Assembly (NCBI RefSeq): GCF_000970285.1
Contig: NZ_CP009516.1
Location: 971,036 to 1,035,035 of the forward strand
Reading direction: 5' to 3'
Source of the DNA: Methanosarcina horonobensis HB-1 = JCM 15518
GTDB taxonomy: Archaea; Halobacteriota; Methanosarcinia; Methanosarcinales; Methanosarcinaceae
Length of the DNA: 64,000 nucleotides
This document shows positions 1-11,255 of this stretch, in pieces. Below the pieces are notes generated by a model. That model searched no databases, was not told the origin of the DNA, and saw nothing but the letters and a program-made list of their open reading frames with translations. Every line of letters starts with the position of its first letter. Within the stretch, counting starts at the first letter, position 1. Made by a program: the position numbers and the translations under genes.

Positions 1-845
1 CCATTGATAACTCCATAGATAAGAGTACCATCTTCTGTAATCTCATCAAATTCTCTTGCTGTGTTTTTTGCAATTCTCTGAAACCTTTTGCGCAGCTGGA
101 CTGCGTCTTTATAGGTTGAAGAACAGAAATGAATCCTTTTACAGGCACGATAAGCATTTTCAGCATGGACGCAGGAACCGGCAGCAGCACACGAGGTGTC
201 TGATTCCAGGGAAAATCCGCTCTCCAGAAGCGCTTCAGAGTTATTATCTGAAAATTCCAGTTCATTAAGGTTGAGGAAAATCCCCATTTCCTCTGCAAAA
301 GCTGCAACCTTCTCAGCACCTTCGAGAGAAGGTATTTCGATTCCGGTTTCCATTCCCAGTTCTTTTGCATTTTGCAAGGCAGCTGAGTAAGGGCTGTGCC
401 TGAGTTCTCCCCAGACTGACTGCGGCGGATGGAAGCGAATCTCATCAAGACCTGCTTTTGCAAGTTTTTCAAGGGTCCACCTATCAGGAGCAAGAGAGGT
501 ATAAAGATGAATATGGTGACTTTTCCCGAAAGAGGCCTTAAGAAGGCGGATGTAGTACACGACTCTCTCTACCTTAAGTAAAGGCTCTCCGCCAGTAATC
601 CCTGTCCCGAGGGCGTCCATAAGCTCGGCTTCTTTTAGCAAATCCTCATCGCTTTTTACAGGCCTTTCGTTTGCAAAAATAATATCCTTTCCACGCCTTT
701 CGTTGGAAAGCGGGCAGTAAAAACAGTTTTTAGGGCAGAGCCCGGTTACAAAGAGCACCATTTTGGCACCCTGCTGGCAGAGTCTGCAACCTTCCGAAAG
801 GTAACTGCAAAAAGAGCCTGTCTGATCCTTGGTGAGTTTTTCCAT
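1..845 (-). CDS. Radical SAM protein (partial, runs off the left edge)
   Basis: At least 281 residues are visible and the C-terminus lies outside the window. The iron-sulfur motif CxxxCxxC is C37, C41, C44 (CPKNCFYC), followed by GGEP at residues 85-88, which binds S-adenosylmethionine in radical SAM enzymes. Three more cysteines (C13, C20, C23) precede the cluster motif and could hold a second metal site. A cysteine-rich stretch near residues 225-250 is also present. The ATG at 845 is the first in frame. The substrate cannot be told from sequence. The plus-strand ferredoxin gene diverges from the same intergenic region and could be an electron donor, which is inference. Confidence 0.85.
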   Translation of the reverse strand, partial: MEKLTKDQTGSFCSYLSEGCRLCQQGAKMVLFVTGLCPKNCFYCPLSNERRGKDIIFANERPVKSDEDLLKEAELMDALGTGITGGEPLLKVERVVYYIRLLKASFGKSHHIHLYTSLAPDRWTLEKLAKAGLDEIRFHPPQSVWGELRHSPYSAALQNAKELGMETGIEIPSLEGAEKVAAFAEEMGIFLNLNELEFSDNNSEALLESGFSLESDTSCAAAGSCVHAENAYRACKRIHFCSSTYKDAVQLRKRFQRIAKNTAREFDEITEDGTLIYGVIN

Positions 846-991
846 ACCTGAGACTGCATATTCTTTTGTCCTATATAAGGCTTGTTTCCTTATGCTTTCC
901 CAGGACCTTGATGAGAGGAACTCAATAAGAAGGAATTTCTTCAGGTCCGGTTCAGAAATTAATATATCTATCCGGTTCCAAAGGTTCACTG

Positions 992-1177
992 ATGTCAGAT
1001 ACGAATGGGTATGTTGTTGTCTTCGGCTGTAAAAGATGCGGAAAATGCAGGGATGTATGTCCTGTTGGAGCTATTTATGAGGAAAACGAGCTTGCGAAAA
1101 TCGATCCTGAAAAATGTAACCTCTGTATGAAATGCATCGATGAATGTACTAATAGATCCATCATCTACATGGACTGA
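992..1177 (+). CDS. Small 2[4Fe-4S] ferredoxin
   Basis: A 61-residue electron carrier with two cluster motifs: C13, C16, C19, C23-P and C42, C45, C48, C52. This is the usual pattern for bacterial-type two-cluster ferredoxins, though proline follows only the first motif. No signal peptide or membrane segment, so it should be cytoplasmic. AAGGTT just upstream of the ATG can serve as ribosome binding site. It is divergent from the radical SAM gene. A TATA-like stretch (CTATATAAGG) lies near 870-880. Its partner enzyme is not identifiable. Confidence 0.85.
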   Translation: MSDTNGYVVVFGCKRCGKCRDVCPVGAIYEENELAKIDPEKCNLCMKCIDECTNRSIIYMD

Positions 1178-1303
1178 AGTGAGAACAAAGTAAGAACGAA
1201 ACAGGGACGAAATCAGAGTGAAGCTAGAATTAAATTAAAACGAAATTAGAGTGAAGTCAGAGACGAAATAGAATCGGAAAAATCAGGATAAGGTCGGAAT
1301 AAG

Positions 1304-2035
1304 ATGTTTGCCCCGAAAAAAGCACCATTTAAGAAAAAAATCATAGATATTACAGTACCCATTTCTCCTTCTACTCCTATCTTTCCAGGAGATCCCGAGC
1401 CTTCGGTTGAAAATATCTGCACTCTCGAAAAGGACGGGTTTGCAGTATCCAAGCTGGTTTTCGGAAGCCATACGGGCACGCATGTTGACGCACCCTCTCA
1501 TGTCCTGAAAGATGGACCCACTGTTGACAATTTAAATATTGAAAGCCTTATGGGTCAGGCGGTTGTTCTGGATTTTTCCCGAATCAATGGGGTGTTGACA
1601 GACTCTATCCTTAATAAGGCTTATAATGGCCAGAAAATTAGTGAAAGTGTTTCTATTCTCCTTGTGAAAACACAAAAATCTTCTTTCAGGAAAGAAAAAA
1701 ATTCTGAGACCTCAAATCTTCAATCAGGAGAAAGCGATAAAAGAATGGAACCTGAGGAGTCACCTGAAAATTCCGTTTATCTTGATGCAGGTGCTGCAGC
1801 CTGGATTTTCCGGCAGGGGTTCAAAACAGTCGGAATTGACAGCTTTTCCGTTGACAGTCTCTCTTCAGAAAGCCTGCCTGTCCACCACATACTGCTTTCA
1901 AATAACGTGAACATAGTGGAATGCCTTGACCTGAGTTCAGTAGAAGCAGGAATTTATTTTTTCCTTTGCTTGCCCCTGAAAGTTGAGGGTTGCGACGGTG
2001 CCCCGGCAAGAGCACTGCTGATTTCTTACTCCTGA
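1304..2035 (+). CDS. Cyclase-family metal-dependent hydrolase (kynurenine formamidase-like)
   Basis: A 243-residue protein of the cyclase/kynurenine formamidase family. The start DITVPISPSTPIFPGDP and the metal motif HTGTHVDAP (H56, H60, D62) are diagnostic. These residues bind zinc or manganese in characterised members. The C-terminal part (VGIDSFSVDS and following) also matches the family. A low-complexity insertion at about residues 125-150, rich in Ser, Glu and Lys, is not typical. The natural substrate is unknown; archaeal members are mostly uncharacterised. AAGGTCGG precedes the ATG. Confidence 0.85.
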   Translation: MFAPKKAPFKKKIIDITVPISPSTPIFPGDPEPSVENICTLEKDGFAVSKLVFGSHTGTHVDAPSHVLKDGPTVDNLNIESLMGQAVVLDFSRINGVLTDSILNKAYNGQKISESVSILLVKTQKSSFRKEKNSETSNLQSGESDKRMEPEESPENSVYLDAGAAAWIFRQGFKTVGIDSFSVDSLSSESLPVHHILLSNNVNIVECLDLSSVEAGIYFFLCLPLKVEGCDGAPARALLISYS

Positions 2036-2127
2036 TTTTTTCCAGTTTTCCGGGTCTGCAGATCTGCTGGCATGACTATCCTGATTTTTCCTTATTCTTT
2101 CCGGCTGTCCCTATTTTTTACTTTTTT

Positions 2128-2727
2128 TCAGAACCGGGACATTATATACTTTGTCCCATTGCAGGAGACCATTTCGAACAGGAACTCGCCTGAAACAGGA
2201 TCTTCTATTATCACTGCCGTGTTTTCAAGAGCTGAAGATGTTTCATTACCCTCCTGACTTCCAGCTGGGACCCACATACCTTCTGAGTTCTGTGTGCCTT
2301 TTATGAAATGGACTGGGTTTCCTTCAACCAGTACTCTTTTTTTCACCCCGCTTTTATACTGGTAAATGATGGTATTACTCTCGGTGACCCATTCTGAGTC
2401 GGTCAGGTTGCCGTTGCATTCCCTGTCCGGGTCCACCCCGAAACTGATGTACCTGACAGACGGCGGAAGAGAAAAGGTCAGGGTGCACATACTTCCTTCA
2501 GGACTGTTCCTGTCCGCCGGGTCCCGTGCATACCCTCTCTGAATCGAGAGAAGGGAAAGAGAAGCGGTTTCGATCTGAGCTTTTATTTCCGCATCCTGAA
2601 TGACCGGTGAGGTTATGCTCCATAAATGGGCAAGAAGGAGCACTACTGCAGCCAGAAGCGCAAGATATACTACAAGTTTAAGGGGAATCGTATCTGCGGC
2701 TACAGTGTCGGAATTAAATTTTTTCAT
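2128..2727 (-). CDS. Membrane-anchored extracytoplasmic protein, unknown function
   Basis: A 199-residue protein with one hydrophobic helix at about residues 16-38, preceded by a short basic/acidic N-terminus and followed by an extracytoplasmic domain with several N-glycosylation-like sites (NLT, NET, NGT). The arrangement resembles archaeal pilin-like or single-anchor surface proteins, but I see no clear prepilin peptidase site. Two cysteines are present at about residues 83 and 104, with one near the C-terminus. It converges with the cyclase gene. I do not recognise a family. Confidence 0.6.
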   Translation of the reverse strand: MKKFNSDTVAADTIPLKLVVYLALLAAVVLLLAHLWSITSPVIQDAEIKAQIETASLSLLSIQRGYARDPADRNSPEGSMCTLTFSLPPSVRYISFGVDPDRECNGNLTDSEWVTESNTIIYQYKSGVKKRVLVEGNPVHFIKGTQNSEGMWVPAGSQEGNETSSALENTAVIIEDPVSGEFLFEMVSCNGTKYIMSRF

Positions 2728-3076
2728 ATAATTGTAAATGATACTGACATAATAAAAAATTTTACTTAACTGGGGGAGAAGTTTTCTGGCAGCCAGAAAC
2801 CAAAAGGAAAACTTGAAGATAAAGAACAGTTAAAGGATAACAGGAGACAACTGATTAAAGAAAGCTGAGTAAAGTGATAGCAAAAAAGTTGAATAAAATA
2901 ATGATCAACAGATAAAGCCCAGAAGGAAATACAAACGAAAATTCAAAAAAAATGAAATAAAATAGAATCTATCGAAAAGTAAAGGAGGGTTTGGGATAAG
3001 CGAAGAATGTGATGAAAATCTGTTATGTATCCCTTTTTCTGAAGAGCAGCTTGAGGAAATAAAAAAATATGCAGCT

Positions 3077-3463
3077 ATGAGTGAAATGGAAGTCGAAGAA
3101 TTTATTAGAAATGTTTGTCTTACACACTGCCTCCAGCAAATGGAATACTTTCACGGGCAGAAACCTGAAGAATCTAAAGTTGCGGAAAGGGCTGCAAGGT
3201 CAGAGAATGGGTCAAAGGCTGAGCAACTGGAGAATATGCAAAAATCTCACCTTAAGAAAATCGAAATGAAAGGTAAGACTACTTCAAAAGATTTGCTTGA
3301 CGGGCCTCTTGTCCTTGATCAGCAGTGCATAATGGATCTGTTTGCAATCAAGCGGCAGTTTTGCAATACTTCAAATAATAAAATTATCACGGTAGCTCTG
3401 AAACTGGGTCTGAATCAGCTCAGTGTAGCCCTTGATATGCTCAAGCACAAACTGGAAGAATGA
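3077..3463 (+). CDS. Small cytoplasmic protein, unknown function (start uncertain)
   Basis: 128 residues from the ATG at 3077, mostly charged and helical, with no membrane segment. The frame is open upstream to 2966 and that stretch reads like natural coding sequence (PFSEEQLEEIKKYAA just before the ATG). A strong ribosome binding site AGGAGGG at 2983-2989 lies 6 bases before an in-frame ATA at 2996, while nothing resembling one precedes 3077. The true protein may therefore be about 155 residues with a non-standard start. The C-terminal region (residues 70-128) looks like a DNA-binding or dimerisation helix bundle, which is only an impression. Confidence 0.6.
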   Translation: MSEMEVEEFIRNVCLTHCLQQMEYFHGQKPEESKVAERAARSENGSKAEQLENMQKSHLKKIEMKGKTTSKDLLDGPLVLDQQCIMDLFAIKRQFCNTSNNKIITVALKLGLNQLSVALDMLKHKLEE

Positions 3464-3550
3464 AGCGGAGTGAAAAAAGAAAATGGTTAAGTAAGCAGCC
3501 TTCACGGGTAGCTTCTGAAGACGCAAAATACAGGCTATCTATTCAGGGTT

Positions 3551-5873
<2,323 letters not shown>

Positions 5874-5894
5874 TTAAGGTTTCATAATTTCCCT

Positions 5895-8800
5895 TCAGAA
5901 TTTTCCAAGTTTTTCTATGCTTTCTCTCATAGGTTCGGGAGAGAAAAGGCTCTTTTCAAGCCTTTCCGTAAACTCTTCCAGAACGGATACAGGTATATCA
6001 AAATCTGGAGACGGAGGGGTAAGTGTCTCAAGTTCAAGTTCTCCATCTTCAGTGATGTCTGAACTGAACCCGGGAAGGACCAGAATGGAAGACAGAAGCA
6101 GGACTGAGATTAAGTATTCCTTTCCGTAAAGCGCCCACGAGGAGCTGTTTTCGCCAGCCGGGTAGAAAATCTGGCTTATAGTAGCTGCAGGCCAGGATAT
6201 TAAAGGCAGGGTCGAAGCCGCAGGGTGAGACAGCAGTATGCTGAAAATTAAAAACAAGATTAACCCGAATCCTGCTTTTTTTATAACACTGTGTGCTCCC
6301 GGAGCAAGCCACCATTCCCACCAGGCATTTCTGGGACGTCTTGCATGGATATTTTTGAGAAGCAGAGCTGCAGGCTGTTTTACTTTTCTGGAGTTTTCAA
6401 GCTTCAGGCATTCTTCGAGCCTTTCGGAAGCTTTTCGGAAGTAATGGACTTTGCAATAGAAAAGCCCCAGGAAATACAGGGCATAAGCCCTCAATTCACT
6501 GTCTCCGGGTTCACGGCAAATGGCTGCCTTTTCAAGTTTTCCGGCAGCTGCAAGGAGAGTGTACCTGAAACGTGCACTGTCCTCCTCAAAAGAAGCTTCT
6601 GCAAACATATACCTGGCATATGCGTCCCAGAGCAGGAATCTCTGGTCTTCCGTGTCCAGGGTAAGAACCCGCCTGAATGACTCGAGTGCGTCTTCACATG
6701 CCTGTTCTTCAAGCTCTACTCTGCCTTTCAGGCTTCTTGAATACGCATTTTCTGGATCCGCTGAAATCGAAGCCTCAAGCTCTTTTAAAGCCCCTCTGCT
6801 GTTACCCAGTTTGAAGTAAAGTTCTGCGAGCCCGTTTCTTGCGTGGATATTCTTCGGGTTTACTTCAATCGCTTTTCTATAAGCCTGCAGAGCTTTCTCA
6901 ATATTCCCCTGCCTGGAACAGGCAAAACCCAGCAGGCAGGAGGAAAGATCGGTGTCTGTCTCCTTTACTGCTAACTTCTCAAGAATTCCGGCAGCCCCCT
7001 CAAAGTCCTGAAGCCTTATCAGGGCAAAGGCTTTCATTACTGAAGCCAGGGTGTCTTCCGGATTGAAGATAAGAACACTGTCAAATGCTTCAAGGGCTTT
7101 TTTCCATTCTCCGCAGTTTGCAAAAATAATGCCTTTCCCAAAGCAGGAGATCTTTCCATTTCCCGAAAGTTTTCTGGCACTCTCAAAGGCTTTCAGGGCA
7201 TCTTCGTATCTGCCAAGAGCGGCAAGGGCAAAACCTTTAGCTGTCCTGAGCTTTTCCAGCATGTGTTTATTTACGGCAGGGTTATGAGTCCAGAACTTTT
7301 CGGTTTTTTCTTCTTTGCTATTTTCTCCATTTCTTTCTGTCCCTATGGTTGCGTAAAAGATTTCTTCTGCCTGTAAAAGGATTTCCAGAGCTTCTTCATA
7401 TTTTTCAAGGCATATCAGGGCTATTCCTCCGTAAACCAGGGGTGATATATCATCCGGTCTGTGTTTTGCTGCCCTGTCAAAAGCTTTAATTGCTTCTTTA
7501 TATTCTCCAAGTTCGGCAAAAGCAAGCCCCCTGTGTTTCCAGCCCTCAGCCCCGATTTTATCCTCTGGAAGCTTTCCGGACAGCTCAAGGTATTTTTTAA
7601 AAGCTGTCTGGATCTGATTTTCGAGGGATTCTTCCGAATCTTTTTGCCTGTTTTTAAGCCCGGACAGGACAATTCCTTTATTGTACCGGGCGGGCAGGCT
7701 CTCATAATCAAGTGTAAGGAGATTTTCATAAGCCTCCAGAGCCTCCATATATCTCCCTAGTTTACAGAGAGTATTTCCCTTGCCGTTCCAGGCAAAGGTA
7801 TTTTCGATATCAAGCCTCAGAGCCTGTTCAAAGGCTTCCAGAGCTCTGGAAAAATCCCCAAGTTCATAATAGATTTCTCCAATTCCGCTCAGGGTACAGC
7901 TGTTTTCAGGCCCTGAGGAGAGGGCTTTTTCGTAAGCCTGCATCGCTTTATAATAGCTCCCAAGGGCAAGGAAGCAGCTGCCCATCCCTCCCCAGCCTTC
8001 CGAATTCTCAGGGTTTTCGTTGAGAGTTTTGCTGAAATAGTCCAGCGCCTGCTGGTATTTCCCAAGGGCAAGCAGGGCTTTTCCCCTGTTGATTTTTGCT
8101 TCGGTAAGAGAACTGTTCGTCTGAAGTACGCTTTCAAACGCCTGAAGTGCTTCTTCATACCTTCCAAGGCTTCCGAGAAGTCTGCCTTTTTCTATCCTGT
8201 TCCCTGCATTCATGGGCTCAAGAATAAGGCTTTTCTCAAAAGCTCCAAGAGCTTCTTCTCTTCTTCCGATACCCTCCAGAATTTTGCCCTGAGTCTCCCA
8301 TGCGCCTGCAGAAGAGGGTTCAAGTTCAAGAGCTTTCTCGCATGCTCTGAGAGCTTCCCTTCTTCTGCCCAGAGAAAGGTATGCTTTCGCCTTACCCTCC
8401 CATGCTCCTGCGTGTGAGGGTTCAAGCGCAAGTGTCTTTTCAAATGCTTCAAGAGCCTCTGAACTCTTTTCCAGAACGTAGAGGGATACTCCTCTATAAT
8501 ACCAGGCCCCGGGGTTCTCAGGTTTTATTTTTAGAGCTTGTGAAAGGGCTGAGACTGCCTCAACATGCCTTCCAAGCTGGTTCAAGGCAAGTCCGCTGTA
8601 ATAAAGAGCCCCAGCATGCTGCAAATCCCTTTCAAGCACTCCTCCGAAAGCCTCCAGAGCCTGTTCAGGAAGGTTCAAATACCCGAGCGTAAGCCCCTTA
8701 AAGTAACGAGCTGGAACGTTATCCGGATCAAAAGCAAGAGCTTTTTCAAAAGCCTCCAGGGCTTCCTCTGGCCGATCCAGGTATCGCAGTATATTTCCCC

Positions 8801-8957
8801 TGTACTGCCAGGCAATTGTGTCCTGAGGGTAAATCTCAAGCAGGGAATCAAACGCTTCAAGAGCCTTTTCAAAATTCTTCTCTGATCCGATCGGATTTTT
8901 CAGGTTCAAAAGAGCAAGGGCTTTACTGTACCAGGCTCTGGCGTAAAGAGATTGCAT
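5895..8957 (-). CDS. Giant TPR-repeat protein with C-terminal membrane segments
   Basis: A 1020-residue protein made almost entirely of 34-residue tetratricopeptide repeats (units such as ALEAFEKALALDPDN), about twenty by eye, covering roughly residues 1-800. TPR arrays form superhelical protein-binding scaffolds. After residue 850 come two hydrophobic segments (GFGLILFLIFSILLSHPAA and EYLISVLLLSSILVLPGF), so the repeat domain would be tethered to the membrane on the cytoplasmic side. A short acidic tail follows. AGAGGT lies 6 bases before the ATG. Partners are unknown. Tandem duplication within the gene is evident. Confidence 0.85.
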   Translation of the reverse strand: MQSLYARAWYSKALALLNLKNPIGSEKNFEKALEAFDSLLEIYPQDTIAWQYRGNILRYLDRPEEALEAFEKALAFDPDNVPARYFKGLTLGYLNLPEQALEAFGGVLERDLQHAGALYYSGLALNQLGRHVEAVSALSQALKIKPENPGAWYYRGVSLYVLEKSSEALEAFEKTLALEPSHAGAWEGKAKAYLSLGRRREALRACEKALELEPSSAGAWETQGKILEGIGRREEALGAFEKSLILEPMNAGNRIEKGRLLGSLGRYEEALQAFESVLQTNSSLTEAKINRGKALLALGKYQQALDYFSKTLNENPENSEGWGGMGSCFLALGSYYKAMQAYEKALSSGPENSCTLSGIGEIYYELGDFSRALEAFEQALRLDIENTFAWNGKGNTLCKLGRYMEALEAYENLLTLDYESLPARYNKGIVLSGLKNRQKDSEESLENQIQTAFKKYLELSGKLPEDKIGAEGWKHRGLAFAELGEYKEAIKAFDRAAKHRPDDISPLVYGGIALICLEKYEEALEILLQAEEIFYATIGTERNGENSKEEKTEKFWTHNPAVNKHMLEKLRTAKGFALAALGRYEDALKAFESARKLSGNGKISCFGKGIIFANCGEWKKALEAFDSVLIFNPEDTLASVMKAFALIRLQDFEGAAGILEKLAVKETDTDLSSCLLGFACSRQGNIEKALQAYRKAIEVNPKNIHARNGLAELYFKLGNSRGALKELEASISADPENAYSRSLKGRVELEEQACEDALESFRRVLTLDTEDQRFLLWDAYARYMFAEASFEEDSARFRYTLLAAAGKLEKAAICREPGDSELRAYALYFLGLFYCKVHYFRKASERLEECLKLENSRKVKQPAALLLKNIHARRPRNAWWEWWLAPGAHSVIKKAGFGLILFLIFSILLSHPAASTLPLISWPAATISQIFYPAGENSSSWALYGKEYLISVLLLSSILVLPGFSSDITEDGELELETLTPPSPDFDIPVSVLEEFTERLEKSLFSPEPMRESIEKLGKF

Positions 8958-9289
8958 AAGACCTCTGGCTTTATCTTCTAAAAATATTTGTATGGAATTA
9001 TATATGCTCTCAGATATAAATACGATTGCAGAAAAGAGTTACTGATTTAATTGTTTAGACCTTCCCTACCCTATAAGCTCAGTTTCCTTTAGCCTAAAAA
9101 CTGTTTTTAGTTTACGGTTAATAAAAATTTAATCAAGCCTGTCTGATGTCCTATCGAAAGAAATAAAAGAAAAGAAAAAAGAAAGTGAAAAGAAGGAAAA
9201 AGAAAACAGGAATTCTTGAAAAAGTTGTAAAAAATAAATAAAAGTCAGCAAAAAAACAATAAAGACTGACACCTAAAAATTTAGTGCCA
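8958..9289. other. Intergenic region upstream of the TPR gene
   Basis: About 330 bases, AT-rich. A TATA-like element on the minus strand (ATATATAA near 8998-9005) is suitably placed for the TPR gene. The rest is A-rich on the plus strand (9140-9260), with no recognisable gene. Confidence 0.5.
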
Positions 9290-9460
9290 TTACTCCTTCT
9301 TTTTCAGTTTTTCCTGTGGGAGTTTAAATATCAGCCTTACGTTTTTTAAGGTCAGGTTTCTGATAACAAGAGGTTTTGGCCTCAGTCCCTTTATTTTCAG
9401 GTTTTTAATTTTCGTGTCTTTTATTGTGATAATTTTCGTTCTCGCGTTTTTCTCTGACAT
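9290..9460 (-). CDS. Tiny basic protein, second of a tandem paralogous pair
   Basis: 56 residues, very basic, starting MSEKNARTKIITIKDTK and containing IKGLRPKPLVIRNLTLKNVR. The central 25 residues closely match the protein encoded immediately upstream (9462-9602), so the two arose by duplication. GAGGTAA of the upstream gene's end serves as ribosome binding site and the ATG follows the upstream stop by one base, implying translational coupling. The alternating hydrophobic/basic pattern suggests beta strands binding nucleic acid or a protein surface. No family recognised. Confidence 0.6.
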   Translation of the reverse strand: MSEKNARTKIITIKDTKIKNLKIKGLRPKPLVIRNLTLKNVRLIFKLPQEKLKKKE

Positions 9461-9461
9461 G

Positions 9462-9602
9462 TTACCTCTTTACCTTTCTGACATCTTTTAATGTCAGGTT
9501 CTTTATAATAAGAGGTTTCGGTCTCAGACCCTTTATTTTAAGGCTTTTTACTCGAATATTCTTTACTCTGGTAATTTTTATTTTCTTGCTTTCCTCGGAC
9601 AT
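9462..9602 (-). CDS. Tiny basic protein, first of a tandem paralogous pair
   Basis: 46 residues, starting MSEESKKIKITRVKNIRVK and containing IKGLRPKPLIIKNLTLKDVR. A strong ribosome binding site (GGAAAGGAGAGGG) lies about 6 bases upstream of the ATG, which argues that this short frame is really translated. It shares its core with the gene that starts one base after its stop. It has a net positive charge of about +12 and no cysteines. No known family recognised. The AT-rich segment at 9660-9720 upstream is a plausible promoter. Confidence 0.6.
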   Translation of the reverse strand: MSEESKKIKITRVKNIRVKSLKIKGLRPKPLIIKNLTLKDVRKVKR

Positions 9603-9779
9603 GCTTTATCCCTCTCCTTTCCAGACAGCATCTTTTAGCTTCCGGACTATACTTTTGTGGAGTATGTATGTCATAGGTATTACTTATAATAGAAAATAGT
9701 ATACAAGATAGTTAAACTATTGCATAAAAATAGTCATAACATTTTGTTTGATGGGATCTAATAAAGTAAAAAATAGGAT

Positions 9780-9965
9780 ATGGAAACATATAATAATGGA
9801 AAGGAGATCTGCAACAGTTTATGCAAAAAACTGAATAGAATCTGCAACATCTATAACAAAAAACTTGATAAGTTTCAAAGAAATGTCAGAGCACTTGAGA
9901 GATTTTCCTTGGAAAATGAAGATAGTGAAAGGAGCCGCAGGAAAAACTCCTGCGATCCGGGCTGA
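9780..9965 (+). CDS. Possible small protein, unknown
   Basis: A 61-residue frame, charged, with three cysteines in its N-terminal half (C11, C15, C22) and a coiled-coil-like middle. Only a weak ribosome binding site (AGGAT) precedes the ATG. The end of the frame runs into a perfect 7-bp hairpin that may instead belong to the rpS27ae operon on the other strand. Coding status is doubtful. Confidence 0.3.
   Translation: METYNNGKEICNSLCKKLNRICNIYNKKLDKFQRNVRALERFSLENEDSERSRRKNSCDPG
9936..9954 (-). terminator. Hairpin downstream of rpS27ae
   Basis: CGCAGGA and TCCTGCG form a perfect 7-bp stem with a 5-base loop, about 40 bases after the rpS27ae stop codon. Read on the minus strand the loop is GTTTT. 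It is a candidate 3' end structure for the seven-gene operon. Archaeal termination often relies on T-runs rather than hairpins, so function is uncertain. Confidence 0.35.
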
Positions 9966-9992
9966 AAAATGAGCTATGATTTCCCGAGAGGG

Positions 9993-10142
9993 TTATTTCT
10001 TGAATTCGGTGTAGCCGCACTTTCCGCAGGCAAGGCGGTTTTTGTGTTCGGCAAGGAATACGCCGGGTCCGCATCTGGGACAGAACTGTTTGAGTCTGGT
10101 TACGGAGTCGCCCTGGACTTTGTAATAATCTTTTACTGCCAT
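9993..10142 (-). CDS. rps27ae: 30S ribosomal protein S27ae
   Basis: A 49-residue zinc-ribbon ribosomal protein, beginning [16 protein letters not shown]. The zinc ligands are CPRC and CGKC in the order typical of S27ae (first pair near residue 22, second near residue 40). AGGTGTAC lies just upstream of the ATG. It is the last gene of the aIF2-gamma operon, 21 bases after rpS24e. Length and sequence are normal for archaea. Confidence 0.93.
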   Translation of the reverse strand: MAVKDYYKVQGDSVTRLKQFCPRCGPGVFLAEHKNRLACGKCGYTEFKK

Positions 10143-10163
10143 GTTTGTACACCTCAGTAAGGC

Positions 10164-10469
10164 TTAAGCCTCTTCTCCCTCAGTCTCTGATCCAGGGACA
10201 GCGTTCCTCTTCAGGATGTATGCCTGTTCTACCTGCTTCATGCGGTCTGCATCTTCGTAGAGCTTTGCATAGCCCTTGCTTTCCTGCATTCCGTATTCGG
10301 TCTTGATCCTCTGGACGACCAGCAGTTCAAGGGGGGCGTTTAACATTGCAGCAAGTTTGTTCCTGACATCACTTCTGGAAGGAGTCGAACCTTCATATTT
10401 CACAATGAAATCCAGTTCCCTTCTGTTTAAAAGTGAATTCTTTTTATCTTTAAGGATTTTTATGTCCAT
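10164..10469 (-). CDS. rps24e: 30S ribosomal protein S24e
   Basis: A 101-residue ribosomal protein. The N-terminus [19 protein letters not shown], the [13 protein letters not shown] helix and the [20 protein letters not shown] loop are characteristic. It has a short acidic Glu-rich tail. GGAGAATTCT precedes the ATG, which lies inside the end of the dephospho-CoA kinase gene (20-base overlap), showing tight translational coupling within the operon. Confidence 0.95.
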   Translation of the reverse strand: MDIKILKDKKNSLLNRRELDFIVKYEGSTPSRSDVRNKLAAMLNAPLELLVVQRIKTEYGMQESKGYAKLYEDADRMKQVEQAYILKRNAVPGSETEGEEA

Positions 10470-11037
10470 CTAGAATTCTCCGTATTTTATCCAATTCATT
10501 ATTTTGATTTTTGCTGATAAGCTTCTCAAAAAGAGCCCTTATCTCTTCTTTCTTTTTCTTGGTGACCTCTACAAAGACCACGCCCTCATCGGGCTGTCCG
10601 TAAAGGACAACAGCCCCAATTGGAGCCAGAAGAATTACCGGAAGGGTTGCCAGATCCTCTTCTCCTCTTACAAAGATGCGAAGGAGCTTTTCCGAGGCAA
10701 ACGCTTCACAAAGGGTTCTAATAAGCTCATCGGTAATAATTCCTGCAGGGTTGTCAACCGAAACTTCTTCGTAAACCTTGTCCCTGTTCCGGGCCGAAAC
10801 ATTGCTGGACACCGGTTTCCTTTTAGTGCGGTCATCCACAATACAGATGTCCGGAATAATCCCGGCTTCGAGCAGGTGGAAGGTAGTAACATCCCCTACG
10901 GATATAAGTTTTGTGGGGCTTGAAAGCTCCCCTGCAAACTTCTCTACCGTGTCCCTGCCCTTTCCCCTGTATAGAGTTCCAAGGGGTTTTTTCATAAGTG
11001 GACGAAGTTCTCTCGGAAGTTCGATATGAACACTCAA
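10450..11037 (-). CDS. GTP-dependent dephospho-CoA kinase (DUF359)
   Basis: A 195-residue enzyme of the former DUF359 family, shown in Thermococcus to phosphorylate dephospho-CoA with GTP as the last step of archaeal CoA synthesis. Family motifs seen: GTLYRGKG near residue 20, VGDVTT near residue 47 and [10 protein letters not shown] near residue 64. The start is a TTG preceded by AAGGTGCG, immediately after the spt4 stop. It sits between spt4 and rpS24e, a conserved euryarchaeal position. Confidence 0.9.
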   Translation of the reverse strand: MSVHIELPRELRPLMKKPLGTLYRGKGRDTVEKFAGELSSPTKLISVGDVTTFHLLEAGIIPDICIVDDRTKRKPVSSNVSARNRDKVYEEVSVDNPAGIITDELIRTLCEAFASEKLLRIFVRGEEDLATLPVILLAPIGAVVLYGQPDEGVVFVEVTKKKKEEIRALFEKLISKNQNNELDKIRRILDGHKNP

Positions 11038-11038
11038 C

Positions 11039-11224
11039 TCAGCGCACCTTCAAAGCAAATCTGTCCGGGATGTCAACCCCAAGTTTTTTTGCGATCTCCG
11101 AGCGTTCTGTGTCAAGGATGATAACAAGTCCACTCCATTCTTCTGCGAGGTCCGAAGTTCCGCAAACAGGACACGTTTGACCTTCCAGGACCCTCAGGCA
11201 GTGTCTACAGACTTTTTCTGGCAT
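11039..11224 (-). CDS. spt4: Transcription elongation factor Spt4
   Basis: A 61-residue zinc protein (previously RpoE2) that pairs with Spt5 and clamps RNA polymerase during elongation. Zinc ligands are C6, C9, C18 and C21. The later part SGLVIILDTERSEIAKKLG and the end GRFAL-like DRFALKVR match archaeal Spt4. AGAGGAT precedes the ATG. It lies between rpoE and the CoA kinase gene in the operon. Confidence 0.95.
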   Translation of the reverse strand: MPEKVCRHCLRVLEGQTCPVCGTSDLAEEWSGLVIILDTERSEIAKKLGVDIPDRFALKVR

Positions 11225-11255
11225 TGCAAATCCTCTTTTTTGCCTTCTTTTTTAT

